The notes: a model not told the origin generated them from the letters alone. A stretch of 64,000 nt of DNA from Pseudidiomarina marina (GCF_003987045.1 NZ_PIPZ01000002.1:496001-560000), one strand, 5' to 3'; counted from the first letter of the stretch, positions 1 to 8,170 are shown. Made by a program: numbers and translations.

Positions 1-912
1 ATTCGTGGCGCGCTGAAACTCTTCGTTCAGTTGCTGAACATCCGGTTCGAGGCGCGCATCGAGCTCTTCTTGATCTTGCGGGAAAAAGCCCTGGCGTTTA
101 ATAAATTCCGCCGATTCAAATGTGTGTACCACAATCGTAATTCGGCGGTTACGGGGGTCGTCTGGTGCCGTGCCATCCAGTGGAATCCGATCGGCGGCGC
201 CCATTACCAGTAACAGCCTTTCGGGTTCAAATCCACCGTCTAGCAACGCTTTGCGCGATTCGTTCGCACGGTCAGCAGAAAGCTCCCAGTTACTATAGCC
301 ACGCTCGCCGCCAGCATACGGGAGGCTATCGGTATGACCACTAATGGTCACTTCATTCGGAATTTCATTTAATAATGGCGCTAACGTTCGAAGTAAACGT
401 TCCATATAGGGCGCGATACGGTCACTTCCCACCTCAAACATGGGTTTCGTCTCGGTATCCAGCATCATGATGCGTAATCCCTCACGGGTCACATCAAATT
501 GTAACTGTGCTTTTAAAGCTCGTAACACTGGGTCCGCTTCAATTGCAGATTCAACGCGACGACGAATTTCATTAAAATGCCGACGCACATCCGATGGGCG
601 AGTCTCACGACGCAAGTCAATTCTCGCTTGTTCACCTTCCATATGCGTTGGGTCGGCACCGCCACCTTGAATAACACTTGCGGCATTACTTGAGCGTTCG
701 CCGCCAGCCATCGAAACCAAAAGTGGTGTACGAAAGTATTCCGAAATGCTTTGTCGGTCTTTTTCGCTCGACATCGACAAAATCCACATCACCAAGAACA
801 ACGCCATTAAAGCCGTCATAAAGTCCGCTAGCGCAATCTTCCAACTGCCACCATGGTGCTTTTTGACGATTTTCTTTCGTCGAATAATTATCGGGCGATG
901 GTCTTCAGCCAT
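1..912 (-). CDS. motB: Flagellar stator protein MotB (partial, C-terminus outside window)
   Basis: Stator subunit that anchors the proton-conducting MotA/MotB complex to peptidoglycan. The reading frame is open from ATG at 912 to the window edge, so the C-terminus is missing. Visible features are a basic N-terminus, one membrane segment near residues 25-45 (ALADFMTALMALFLVMWIL) carrying the Asp expected for proton translocation, a periplasmic linker, and an OmpA-like peptidoglycan-binding domain (TISGHTDSLPY, then NWELSADRA and DPRNRRI). It starts 3 nt downstream of the motA stop, as in the enterobacterial flhDC-motAB order, and is presumably co-transcribed with motA from the sigma-28 site at 1815-1841. 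Confidence 0.95.
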   Translation of the reverse strand, partial: MAEDHRPIIIRRKKIVKKHHGGSWKIALADFMTALMALFLVMWILSMSSEKDRQSISEYFRTPLLVSMAGGERSSNAASVIQGGGADPTHMEGEQARIDLRRETRPSDVRRHFNEIRRRVESAIEADPVLRALKAQLQFDVTREGLRIMMLDTETKPMFEVGSDRIAPYMERLLRTLAPLLNEIPNEVTISGHTDSLPYAGGERGYSNWELSADRANESRKALLDGGFEPERLLLVMGAADRIPLDGTAPDDPRNRRITIVVHTFESAEFIKRQGFFPQDQEELDARLEPDVQQLNEEFQRATN

Positions 913-914
913 GA

Positions 915-1778
915 CTACTGCTCCGCTTTCGCACCACGAACATGGTCTTCGAGTTCAGTAAAGGTTGGACGCTCAGAGGTGTGCAGTGCTTTTCGACCGA
1001 ACTCTACTGCCAACTGTGGCGCATAGCCATGCATGCTTGCCAACAAAGTAACACGTATCACTTGTAACGTTTTCACAAGTTCGGCAACTTGACGTTCAAC
1101 TCGGCTTGCTAATGGGTTAATAAAACCGTAACCCAATAGAATACCCAAGAATGTCCCCACTAGAGCGTGAGCAATCATCGTACCCATAACGTCAGGGGGA
1201 ACATCAGCCGTGCTGAGCGCACGCACCACGCCAAGTACCGCCGCCACGATACCAAACGCAGGCATCGCATCACCGACTTTATGCAATGCATCACCAGGTA
1301 TTTCGGCCTCTGCTTCAAACGTCTCTATTTCGTGCAACATGAGTTCATCAAGCTCTTGTGGATTCATGTTGCCACTGATCATGAGACGCAAATAGTCGGC
1401 GATAAAATTCAACATCATGGTGTCTTCAAGAACATCGGGGTGTTCTTGGAAAATGGAACTTTCTTCTGGATTTTCAATATCTCGCTCTACGGCTAACATG
1501 CCATCGCGGCGCATTTTATTGAGCAATTTGTAGATGACCGCGAGAAGTTCAAGATAGGTTTCGCTATTGTACTGTGTCGAACGCTTAAAACGCTTTACTG
1601 ACTGCAACGTTGCTTTAATCGCTTTACCATTATTGGCGGCAATGAAAGAGCCTACACCGGCACCACCAATAATTAGTAACTCAAGCGGCTGAAAAATAGG
1701 CCCTAAAGCTCCGCCGGCTAAAACAAAGCCGCCAAATACGGAAAAAATGACTACAACAAAACCGATAGCTATTAACAC
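915..1778 (-). CDS. motA: Flagellar motor stator protein MotA
   Basis: Integral membrane stator subunit that forms the proton channel with MotB and contacts FliG. The 287 residues match E. coli MotA (295) nearly end to end, including VFGGFVLAGGALG at the N-terminus, ERDIENPEES in the cytoplasmic loop, PAFGIVAAVLGVV and VGTFLGILLGYGF in the later helices, and AVEFGRKALHTSERP near the end. This points to the proton-driven enterobacterial subtype rather than sodium-driven PomA (inference from motifs). The start is GTG at 1778, preceded by AAGGAA. It follows flhC and precedes motB. Confidence 0.97.
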   Translation of the reverse strand: MLIAIGFVVVIFSVFGGFVLAGGALGPIFQPLELLIIGGAGVGSFIAANNGKAIKATLQSVKRFKRSTQYNSETYLELLAVIYKLLNKMRRDGMLAVERDIENPEESSIFQEHPDVLEDTMMLNFIADYLRLMISGNMNPQELDELMLHEIETFEAEAEIPGDALHKVGDAMPAFGIVAAVLGVVRALSTADVPPDVMGTMIAHALVGTFLGILLGYGFINPLASRVERQVAELVKTLQVIRVTLLASMHGYAPQLAVEFGRKALHTSERPTFTELEDHVRGAKAEQ

Positions 1779-1814
1779 GGCCGCTTCCTTTTTCTAAAAA
1801 CACATCTAAGAAGT

Positions 1815-1841
1815 TTATCGGCGCGAACGCTTAAGACTTAA
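1815..1841 (-). promoter_or_regulatory. Sigma-28 (FliA) promoter for motAB
   Basis: On the minus strand the sequence reads TTAAGTCT, 11 nt, GCCGATAA, close to the FliA consensus TAAAGTTT-N11-GCCGATAA (6/8 and 8/8). It overlaps the flhC stop codon and lies 37 nt before the motA GTG. This would place motAB in the late class while flhDC is controlled separately. Confidence 0.75.
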
Positions 1842-2383
1842 ATATCTTTTCGCGATTTTGAGGTTTTTTGCTTGAGCGGCTTACCCGCTCTTGAGGGAGG
1901 TTGACACACCCCACAAATATAATCCGCATCGGGTGTATGAGCATGATTAACAAATTGTAGCCCGCAGCAATTGCATTTAGACAACTGGAACATATCACTT
2001 TCAAAGAAACGCACTAATGTCCAAGCTCGCGTTAGCGCCAGAACCTCTTCTTCACCGCTCAGTTGAATATGTTCTTGGTAGAGTTTGTAGGCTTTAATAA
2101 ATGCCTGCATCCGTTCCAGTTTCTGCCCTTCTCGCAAGCGCGAATATATATTGAAGAAGAACGACGAATGGACGTTAGGTTGCCATGTCATGAACCAATC
2201 GGTTGAAAATGGCAACATTCCTTTGGGAGGTGATTTGCCTGAAACTTCTTTATACAACCGAACTAAGCGGCCGCGATTCAAACTCACCTCTGATTCTAAA
2301 ACTTGCAACCGAGCACCAAGTTCAATGAGCTCTATTGCAAGCTGTACCTGATTGAGTTCTTCAAGAAGTTTCTTAGCAGTCAT
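1838..2383 (-). CDS. flhC: Flagellar master transcriptional activator FlhC
   Basis: FlhC forms the FlhD4C2 complex that activates class-II flagellar promoters. The 181-residue product aligns with E. coli FlhC (192) through ELIELGARLQVLESEVSLNR, SPPKGMLPFSTDWFMTW and LALTRAWTLVRF. It keeps the zinc-binding cysteines (CNCCG and, about 20 residues later, CGVC followed by QPPSR). The C-terminus is about ten residues shorter than in E. coli. The first in-frame codon is a TTG at 2386; I prefer the ATG at 2383. Together with flhD it indicates that this flagellum follows the FlhDC hierarchy, not the FlrA/FleQ one usual for polar flagella of marine gammaproteobacteria. Confidence 0.96.
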   Translation of the reverse strand: MTAKKLLEELNQVQLAIELIELGARLQVLESEVSLNRGRLVRLYKEVSGKSPPKGMLPFSTDWFMTWQPNVHSSFFFNIYSRLREGQKLERMQAFIKAYKLYQEHIQLSGEEEVLALTRAWTLVRFFESDMFQLSKCNCCGLQFVNHAHTPDADYICGVCQPPSRAGKPLKQKTSKSRKDI

Positions 2384-2404
2384 CAAGGATTCTTTATGTT
2401 TAGG

Positions 2405-2704
2405 TTAAGCGGAAGCCATGTGCATCGCTATATGAGTTGCCTGCATACCGGTGTCACGCTTGTTAGTCAAAATCGCTTTTAAGTGGCTTACCGAACCCAA
2501 ATTAGGTTGTAGAAGACTTTGCGGCTGACGCGCCAACATGGTTAATTCCTTCGCAGACATATCAGCAATAAGATCAGCTAATTCATCGTCGATTTTTAAT
2601 CGGAAAATTGCGGTATCGCGATCTTCGACGATTAATTTCTGAACCAACATCAGGTAACTGAAATTTAATTCCTGAAGTTCAGAAATAGTCTTACTGTGAC
2701 TCAT
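2405..2704 (-). CDS. flhD: Flagellar master transcriptional regulator FlhD
   Basis: Partner of FlhC in the class-I master regulator. The 99 residues carry the FlhD signature ELNFSYLMLVQKLIVEDRDTA and the helical C-terminus with MLARQPQSLLQPN; E. coli FlhD is 116-119 residues, so this is a little short at the C-terminus. GGAGAA lies 8 nt before the ATG. It is the first gene of flhD-flhC, with flhC starting 21 nt downstream. The 160-nt upstream region holds a perfect palindrome at 2784-2801. Confidence 0.95.
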   Translation of the reverse strand: MSHSKTISELQELNFSYLMLVQKLIVEDRDTAIFRLKIDDELADLIADMSAKELTMLARQPQSLLQPNLGSVSHLKAILTNKRDTGMQATHIAMHMASA

Positions 2705-2783
2705 GGGGGCATTTCTCCAACACTGCTGTTTATTTTTCTTTCTTTAAGCGATCTTTAACAAATCTTACCACTGTTGGTCAATA

Positions 2784-2801
2784 GTAAAGATCAATCTTTA
2801 C
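2784..2801. promoter_or_regulatory. Palindrome in the flhDC promoter region
   Basis: GTAAAGAT, a 2-nt spacer and ATCTTTAC form a perfect 8-bp inverted repeat about 80 nt before flhD. Reading toward flhD, a TAAGAT hexamer (possible -10) lies about 20 nt further on, so the palindrome would cover the -35 region. A further ATCTTTAA copy lies at about 2751-2758. A repressor or activator site is inferred; the protein that binds is unknown. Confidence 0.4.
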
Positions 2802-2864
2802 AGCCTACATTACATACCTTATTGTTTGTTTTTTGTTAATTGAAGCGAGGTATAAAACGTAAAG

Positions 2865-3134
2865 TCAGCGGCTTGCATCAACCGATTTTGCCCAAATCAA
2901 CAATTCCGCAACAACAAGCCAAAGCGTTTGCGGTATATATTCATCAAGATCAATTTGCGATAAAAGATCGACCAGTTCTGGTGAATCGTGGACAAACACA
3001 TTATGCTCGCTTGCCAGCGCTATAATCTTATCGGCGATCAAACCTTCCCCTTTTGCGACTATTTTAGGTGCCGGTTCGAATTCCTGATATCGCAAGGCAA
3101 CTGCCTTTTTGGTTTTTGAAAGGTCATCTGCCAT
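2865..3134 (-). CDS. FlhB C-terminus-like export-switch protein (FhlB)
   Basis: An 89-residue protein resembling only the cytoplasmic C-terminal domain of FlhB/YscU export-switch proteins. Visible are KAVALRYQ (compare the ALRY element just after the NPTH cleavage site of FlhB), PKIVAKGEGLIADKIIALA, and DLLSQIDLDEYIPQTLWLVVAELL. It has no membrane segments and no NPTH autocleavage motif. Its ATG overlaps the stop of the FliK-like gene (TGATG), so the two are probably translationally coupled. Such small FlhB-like genes are known beside a second fliK-like gene in other bacteria; their role in substrate switching is inferred. It cannot replace membrane-bound FlhB. Confidence 0.75.
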   Translation of the reverse strand: MADDLSKTKKAVALRYQEFEPAPKIVAKGEGLIADKIIALASEHNVFVHDSPELVDLLSQIDLDEYIPQTLWLVVAELLIWAKSVDASR

Positions 3135-3958
3135 CACGGTAACCTCGACACTGGAATGCTATCAATCTCCACGCCGGCTCCTAGTCGCAAGCGCGCCATT
3201 AAACGGGTTGTTGCTTCTTGCAATGATGCAACCAACGGTTCTGCACATTGTAGCTGCATCGTAAGATGCTTTTGTGACAGCCGCATTTGCGCGCGGATCT
3301 CGCCCACCTGCGGCAGGGTGAGCTTTAATTCACTGGTCCATGCCGGCGGTTCTGGCTCTTCTCCTTGTTTACGGCGTTGTTCATCGCGCCAACGTTGTAC
3401 CAAAGGATTCACATCTGGTTGCACTAACCACTGCAAATGCGCTTGTGGCCACAATTCAGATTCAATACGAATAATACCCGAATTCAGCAACTCAAGTTGC
3501 TGACCTAAAATCGCTTGTATTTGTGGTGAGCTTGCTCGAAATTGCCCAAGGTTTTGTGGTTGCTGGCGTACCTGCAGGAATGGGACTTTCTCTGCTGCCC
3601 ACCGGGCTAATAACGCTTCGTAAAATAATCCTGAGTCTTTCACAATTGTCTGTAATCGCCCCATCAACGTGAGTGTGTCGAGCTGCGTTGACGCTGGGAA
3701 TAAAGGTGCATCCGGCTTGATATGCCCACCCATTTGCTGCGAAGACGGTTGCATTTGTTGTGGTACTTGTTGTTGAAACGACTGAATCAATTGGATTAGC
3801 CGAGCAATTTGCTGACCGGCTTGACTAAATTCGGTGGTGCTTGCGGTAGCTTGTATGGGAGCCACTGGCAAGGTGTGGCGAGGGAGGAGGTCCACCGTTG
3901 AACGTTGCTTGGCAACTTGGTGGACCAAAGTATCCAAAAGAGGAGTTATACTACTCAA
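3134..3958 (-). CDS. Second FliK-like protein (flagellar hook-length control C-terminal domain)
   Basis: 274 residues with a Gln-rich N-terminal half, a central part with LQTIVKDSGLFYEALLARWA, and a C-terminal segment resembling the Flg_hook domain of FliK (ELKLTLPQVGEIRAQMRLSQKHLTMQL). The start codon is a TTG at 3958 overlapping the fliT stop (TTGA); no ATG occurs for about 65 codons, so coupled translation from fliT is likely. It pairs with the FlhB-tail-like gene just downstream. The canonical fliK is at 15668-16903, so the system has two FliK-type proteins. The function of this one is inferred only. Confidence 0.7.
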   Translation of the reverse strand: MSSITPLLDTLVHQVAKQRSTVDLLPRHTLPVAPIQATASTTEFSQAGQQIARLIQLIQSFQQQVPQQMQPSSQQMGGHIKPDAPLFPASTQLDTLTLMGRLQTIVKDSGLFYEALLARWAAEKVPFLQVRQQPQNLGQFRASSPQIQAILGQQLELLNSGIIRIESELWPQAHLQWLVQPDVNPLVQRWRDEQRRKQGEEPEPPAWTSELKLTLPQVGEIRAQMRLSQKHLTMQLQCAEPLVASLQEATTRLMARLRLGAGVEIDSIPVSRLP

Positions 3959-4257
3959 CTGCTATAGGTGTGCTCGAGCTTCTGCTTTTTCTGCATGCTG
4001 AGCAACGTCTGCTCCAACATGGTGCGACGCGCGACTAACCGCTCCCGAATCTCACGGTCTTGATCCATGATGGTGCTCAAAAGTTGTAACTTGCTAAGTT
4101 GCTGGTCCTCAGACAACTTAACTCCGGCTTCGGCATGGCTCAACCGCTCAACCTCACGAACGTACTCGACTTCCGTTTCAATTAAGGCTTCCCAGTCTTC
4201 GTTGCGCACACTGGCGAGCATTCTGTTCGAATGTTCCAGTAGCGTCTGATACGACAT
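3955..4257 (-). CDS. fliT: Flagellar export chaperone FliT-like protein
   Basis: A 100-residue, almost wholly helical, charged protein (SYQTLLEHSNRMLASVRNEDWEAL), in the size and position of FliT, the FliD chaperone that in enterics also dampens FlhDC activity. An upstream in-frame start would add 19 residues, but the ATG at 4257 has an excellent GGAGG 5 nt before it, so I chose that. The fliD-fliS-fliT order supports the call. Sequence conservation of FliT is low, so context carries much of the evidence. Confidence 0.75.
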   Translation of the reverse strand: MSYQTLLEHSNRMLASVRNEDWEALIETEVEYVREVERLSHAEAGVKLSEDQQLSKLQLLSTIMDQDREIRERLVARRTMLEQTLLSMQKKQKLEHTYSS

Positions 4258-4319
4258 AATGACCTCCGTCGGTGACATCAGGTAGTCACGTTGTAGTTTT
4301 GGTTGCGCGGCCACGTGCC

Positions 4320-4718
4320 TTACGCCCCCTCAACCTGTGGTTGAATCTCTTTCCATGCAGAGCCGATTTGTTCTAAAAGCTCTGCAGCTTCGTCTAACTT
4401 GGCGACATCGTTCTTTAAATTCGCTTTAAGCAAGAGTTCACTCACGTATAAGTAGATTGACTCTAACCGCTCAGCTAGCTCGCCGCCTTTTTCTTTATCT
4501 AGCGCCGCCAATAAACCCAGGTGCACAATATCTGTTGCTTTAGCAATGGCCTTCCCTTTTTCTGCAACGTTTCCGTTTTCCATATGCAACTTGGCCGCTC
4601 TGATTTGCTTTTGCACGCCATCAAATAACATTACAATGAGCTTGTGCGGGCTTGCAGAAAGCACATGACTCTCTACATCCACACGACCATAAGCTGCTGC
4701 ACCACGCATACCGTACAT
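4320..4718 (-). CDS. fliS: Flagellin export chaperone FliS
   Basis: Cytoplasmic chaperone that binds the flagellin C-terminus before export. The 132 residues show the family hallmarks: an N-terminal aromatic/GAAAYGRVDVESHVLSASP stretch, HKLIVMLFDGV, then a helical bundle with IYLYVSELLLKANLKND. Length is normal. It starts 11 nt after fliD and lies before fliT, so all three probably share the sigma-28 promoter at 6181-6207. Confidence 0.95.
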   Translation of the reverse strand: MYGMRGAAAYGRVDVESHVLSASPHKLIVMLFDGVQKQIRAAKLHMENGNVAEKGKAIAKATDIVHLGLLAALDKEKGGELAERLESIYLYVSELLLKANLKNDVAKLDEAAELLEQIGSAWKEIQPQVEGA

Positions 4719-4729
4719 GATAATTCCCT

Positions 4730-6088
4730 CTAGTTACCTTGGCCTAACTGCGCATTTAATGATGCGAATTGTTGTTGCAAGTAAGCGCTGGTTGAATTCA
4801 TGCTCGCAATCATGCTGTCCATTTGTGCGAATTGCTTACGATAGATTTCCACTGTTGATGCAATTCGTTGTTCTTCTTGGAAGTAACGGTCATCTAAGCG
4901 TTCAAGCGTACTCTCGAACCCTTTGATTCGACTATTGATTGGGCCTTCATCGGCTAAAAGATTGCTCAACGTTGTCTTTGCCTTGTCGGCAAAACCTTCT
5001 ATCGTATCTGTACCTGCGAAAAACTCTTGCAACATTGGCAAGTCATTTTGGACGACATTTGCGAGCGCTTCTTCATCCACTTTTAACTTGCCGCCAAGTT
5101 CTCGCGAAATGCCAATATCACCAAGCCTGGTAAACTGACTTGCAACCGTTTCACTCAGCAGGTTTCGAAGACGAGATTCGATCGTTCTCACGCCACTGTC
5201 ACCTAACAACTGGCCAGCAACTTGTGAGCCTTCGTCGTATTTCGTCATATCAGTAATGAGTTGCTGGAGCTCATTAAATGACTCAACAAAGTCGTTCACA
5301 TTTCCTGAAATTGATTCGGCATCACGCGTAATACTGACTTGCGCTTGCCCTTCTTTCGCCAACGAAAGCGTCACACCTTGAATTGCATTCTCAACAACAT
5401 TTGTCTGGCTCGTAATAGCAACACCATTGACTGAAAGCGTTGCATTCGATGCAGCCACTTCAGTAGAGACATCCGTCGCCACATTGCCGGCAAGAGCGCC
5501 TCCGAAGGTGATATCAGCAATAGCAGAATCGGTTCCTGTGCTCGCGGAACTAAAAACCAACCGATATGGGTTACCGCTTCCATCATTTATAATTGAAGCT
5601 TGAACATCAGTTTGTGCGTTATTTACGGCACTTCGAATATCTTCTAACGACGTTGCGCCATCCGCTAAATCGATACTATGTGTTGTACCATTCGCTAGAG
5701 TGAGGCTTACATTTCCCGTACCTGTTCCAATTTGTGCAGCACTATCAGTAACTCCCTGAGTCGCAATGCTATAGCTTCTAGCTAACCCCGTCACATTGAC
5801 GTCGAAGGTACCCGTCGGTGTATTCGATGCAGCGGCAACAGTCAGCACATCAGAATTAACTGAGCTTTTCGTCGCTTTAAATGTTGGCGTTAAATTGAGA
5901 GCGCTAGTTGCGTCTTGAAATTTAGTTAACGCGCTCTGTAGCTTGCCATAGGCAGAAATTCTCGCTTCAAAGCTCTTTTGCTGTAACGAGATCGGTTGTA
6001 GGCGCTGCCGCTCAGCTGCTTCCAGCTGATTTAGTAAGCCGTTCAGGTCGAGACCCGAACCGATACCTAATGCTGCTATTGATGCCAT
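4730..6088 (-). CDS. fliD: Flagellar filament cap protein FliD
   Basis: Capping protein at the filament tip that promotes flagellin folding. The 452 residues have the conserved N-terminus (ALGIGSGLDLNGLLNQLEAAE, RISAYGKLQSALTKF), a variable middle, and the C-terminal helical region (RYFQEEQRIASTVEIYRKQFAQMDSMIASMNSTSAYLQQQF). AGGGG precedes the ATG. It heads the fliD-fliS-fliT-fliK-like-fhlB string, with a sigma-28 promoter 93 nt upstream. Confidence 0.96.
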   Translation of the reverse strand: MASIAALGIGSGLDLNGLLNQLEAAERQRLQPISLQQKSFEARISAYGKLQSALTKFQDATSALNLTPTFKATKSSVNSDVLTVAAASNTPTGTFDVNVTGLARSYSIATQGVTDSAAQIGTGTGNVSLTLANGTTHSIDLADGATSLEDIRSAVNNAQTDVQASIINDGSGNPYRLVFSSASTGTDSAIADITFGGALAGNVATDVSTEVAASNATLSVNGVAITSQTNVVENAIQGVTLSLAKEGQAQVSITRDAESISGNVNDFVESFNELQQLITDMTKYDEGSQVAGQLLGDSGVRTIESRLRNLLSETVASQFTRLGDIGISRELGGKLKVDEEALANVVQNDLPMLQEFFAGTDTIEGFADKAKTTLSNLLADEGPINSRIKGFESTLERLDDRYFQEEQRIASTVEIYRKQFAQMDSMIASMNSTSAYLQQQFASLNAQLGQGN

Positions 6089-6180
6089 GGTGCTAACCCC
6101 TATTTCTCATGCCAATCAGTTTGCATGAATAAATTCAATTCAAAACCGATAAAAAGCGACGCAAAACACGCCTATTCTGT

Positions 6181-6207
6181 ATATCGGCCACAATTTGTTC
6201 AACTTTA
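6181..6207 (-). promoter_or_regulatory. Sigma-28 (FliA) promoter for fliDST
   Basis: The minus strand reads TAAAGTTG, 11 nt, GCCGATAT, matching the FliA consensus at 7/8 and 7/8 with exact spacing. It sits in the 148-nt gap between the PilZ/HD-GYP gene and fliD. Confidence 0.85.
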
Positions 6208-6236
6208 GTGATTTTTTCGGTTACCGGAGAAATGCT

Positions 6237-7952
6237 TCAACTTTCCGGTATTAAAATATCGCGAATACGCCCCAATTCAGCTAGCGCAGCGCCTTCAATG
6301 GGGGAACCTAATTTATCATCAGGAGCCATTTTATGTGGCGAGATTCGAACACGATTGACGCGCTTTTTAGCGTCTAAGCCAACAACCCAGCCAAACTGAC
6401 CTTTTTCAAAACGGAGCAATGAACCAATAGGTAGCGGCCCGAAATGTGCAACGTAACGCTTCACCCACGCTTCATCAAACTGATCTAGCCTTGTTTGCAT
6501 TGATTTGCCAGCGGCAACAGGCGTTATCGCTGGACGATCAGGTCGGTGCCGCTGCATTGCATCAATTGCATCGACCACCGCAGCTGCCCGCGCCAACTGA
6601 CCCAATTGCTTGTCCTTAAGTCCATTGGGATAACCGGAGCCATCCAAGCGTTCATTGATTTGTGCAATCACATTGTCACGAACAACCGGCGCAAGCCACT
6701 TCACACCGTCTAATTTTTCAATAATCGCTTCCACGTGACTTTGCATTTCTTCGTACACATCGGTACTTAATGTCGTCGCTTTCCAAATTTCCGGGGGAAG
6801 CGTGCCCTTACCAAGATCATGAACCATTGCCGCCGCAACCACTGCTTTACGCAGGTCACGCGGCATTTTTGCCGCATTTAACAAATCAGCCAAACGAACG
6901 GCAACAGCTAACCCATGCTTCACCCAGCGCGATTCGCGATGAATACAATGCACCGAGAATAAGGTTTCTTGGCGGTCATCTTCGAGCATATCCAAAATGC
7001 GGTCGGCATGAAGTGACAACTGCGACGAGTTCACCGGTTGCCCTTGCTTCATCACCACCATCTGACTATCAAGATAACCGGCAATGCGAGCCATTTTTCG
7101 AGCCATCGGTGTCGCATAAGTATGCCCATGGCGGCGACTTAGCTTCTTGTCGTTTTCATCGCGAACGCGGAACAATTCAGATTCACTGCGATTATCTCCG
7201 TTACCCGCACTGCGCGACGCCTCGCGCTCGATTTCACGAACATAACCCCAAATTTCTCGTTCTTGCGGTTTACTCACATCTTCAAATTCAAATCCAACCG
7301 CTAGCACTTGACGATCATTGTCGGTTTTTAAATGCCGCACTTTGGCTTTTACTTCAAACGAGGTACCGTTCGGAAAATACAACTCAATCTCAGTCGCAAT
7401 ATCTGGTAACACTCGCGACACGCCATCTTGCATGAAAAACTCTGCCAAACACCCTGTGGCCGACAGATCTTTCAAGTCGCCCTGTAGCTCGACGAGTTCA
7501 TCTTTATCGTTATCTTTAGTGCGAACATGTACACCCACGTTCATGCCAATACGCAAACTGGCGCGGAAACTCGCGCGACGCTGTTTCACATGAATTTCGG
7601 TAGGCCAATCGACATAGGCTAGAAGACGACTATCAACCGTGGTGAATTCGCGAACAGCCATGGGGTTCGAGCGAACGAGACCACCGGGGGTAAAACCTGA
7701 AAGGATAAACTTACCACCACGTCGCAGTGGTGGCGCTACATCACGAATCGCGGTGAGATCAAAAAGGAGGTAATCTTCTTCGAGTTGTTCAACCAGCACC
7801 ACAGGATGATCTTTTTCCGCAGGCCCAAGCAACGTCAACACCGCCACGCCCGGCTGACTCAATGCGTCATAATATGTCGCAAGCTCAACCAAGCTGTTTA
7901 TTGGCGTAAATTCATTTTCGCTCGTTTGAGCGTGTTGACTGGCCTCGCTCAC
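6237..7952 (-). CDS. YcgR-like PilZ domain fused to HD-GYP domain (c-di-GMP effector, possible flagellar brake)
   Basis: A 571-residue cytoplasmic protein. Residues about 15-120 resemble the YcgR N-terminal (PilZN) domain. Residues about 125-250 are a PilZ domain with the c-di-GMP motifs RRASFR and DLSATG. After a charged linker, residues about 300-500 form an HD-GYP domain: VKHG, VHDLGKGTLP (HD plus the Lys and Pro of the family), SHVEAI and LDGSGYP. The usual HHE before DGxGYP reads INE, so two metal-ligand histidines appear lost and phosphodiesterase activity is doubtful. The start is GTG with AAAGGAG. It lies divergent to fliC and has its own sigma-28 promoter, implying a role in braking or tuning this flagellum. 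Confidence 0.88.
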   Translation of the reverse strand: MSEASQHAQTSENEFTPINSLVELATYYDALSQPGVAVLTLLGPAEKDHPVVLVEQLEEDYLLFDLTAIRDVAPPLRRGGKFILSGFTPGGLVRSNPMAVREFTTVDSRLLAYVDWPTEIHVKQRRASFRASLRIGMNVGVHVRTKDNDKDELVELQGDLKDLSATGCLAEFFMQDGVSRVLPDIATEIELYFPNGTSFEVKAKVRHLKTDNDRQVLAVGFEFEDVSKPQEREIWGYVREIEREASRSAGNGDNRSESELFRVRDENDKKLSRRHGHTYATPMARKMARIAGYLDSQMVVMKQGQPVNSSQLSLHADRILDMLEDDRQETLFSVHCIHRESRWVKHGLAVAVRLADLLNAAKMPRDLRKAVVAAAMVHDLGKGTLPPEIWKATTLSTDVYEEMQSHVEAIIEKLDGVKWLAPVVRDNVIAQINERLDGSGYPNGLKDKQLGQLARAAAVVDAIDAMQRHRPDRPAITPVAAGKSMQTRLDQFDEAWVKRYVAHFGPLPIGSLLRFEKGQFGWVVGLDAKKRVNRVRISPHKMAPDDKLGSPIEGAALAELGRIRDILIPES

Positions 7953-7988
7953 GCGATGCTCCTTTCCTTAGTTATGTTCTGGTTCCAT

Positions 7989-8015
7989 TTATCGGCATGT
8001 GCGCTAATGCCTTTA
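7989..8015 (-). promoter_or_regulatory. Sigma-28 (FliA) promoter for the PilZ/HD-GYP gene
   Basis: The minus strand reads TAAAGGCA, 11 nt, GCCGATAA: 5/8 including the invariant TAAA, and 8/8, with exact spacing. It is 37 nt upstream of the GTG start and back-to-back with the fliC promoter at 8085-8111. Confidence 0.8.
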
Positions 8016-8084
8016 ACTGACCCCTAATATAGCAAGCGTTTGTGCTCCCTTCGAAAATATTTTTAGCTTTTTGAAAAAAATTTC

Positions 8085-8111
8085 TAAAGGTTTTTTTTAA
8101 CCCACCGATAA
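8085..8111 (+). promoter_or_regulatory. fliC: Sigma-28 (FliA) promoter for fliC
   Basis: TAAAGGTT, 11 nt, ACCGATAA, one mismatch in each half of the FliA consensus. It is 59 nt before the fliC start, leaving a leader with AGAAGGAA just before the ATG. Confidence 0.88.
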
Positions 8112-8170
8112 CCCTTAGCGACGGCAGGCCAAACTAGGCAGCCTAATTTGGAAACAGAAGGAATAAGACT

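Noticed and set aside
2865-3134. Calling the small FlhB-like gene flhB
   Set aside because: It lacks all membrane helices and the NPTH cleavage site, so it cannot be the export-gate FlhB; the real flhB and flhA are not in the window.
6770-7435. Long plus-strand reading frame of 221 codons opposite the PilZ/HD-GYP gene
   Set aside because: Composition is Pro/His/Leu-rich with no family features, and the opposite strand carries clear PilZ and HD-GYP motifs; it is an antisense shadow.
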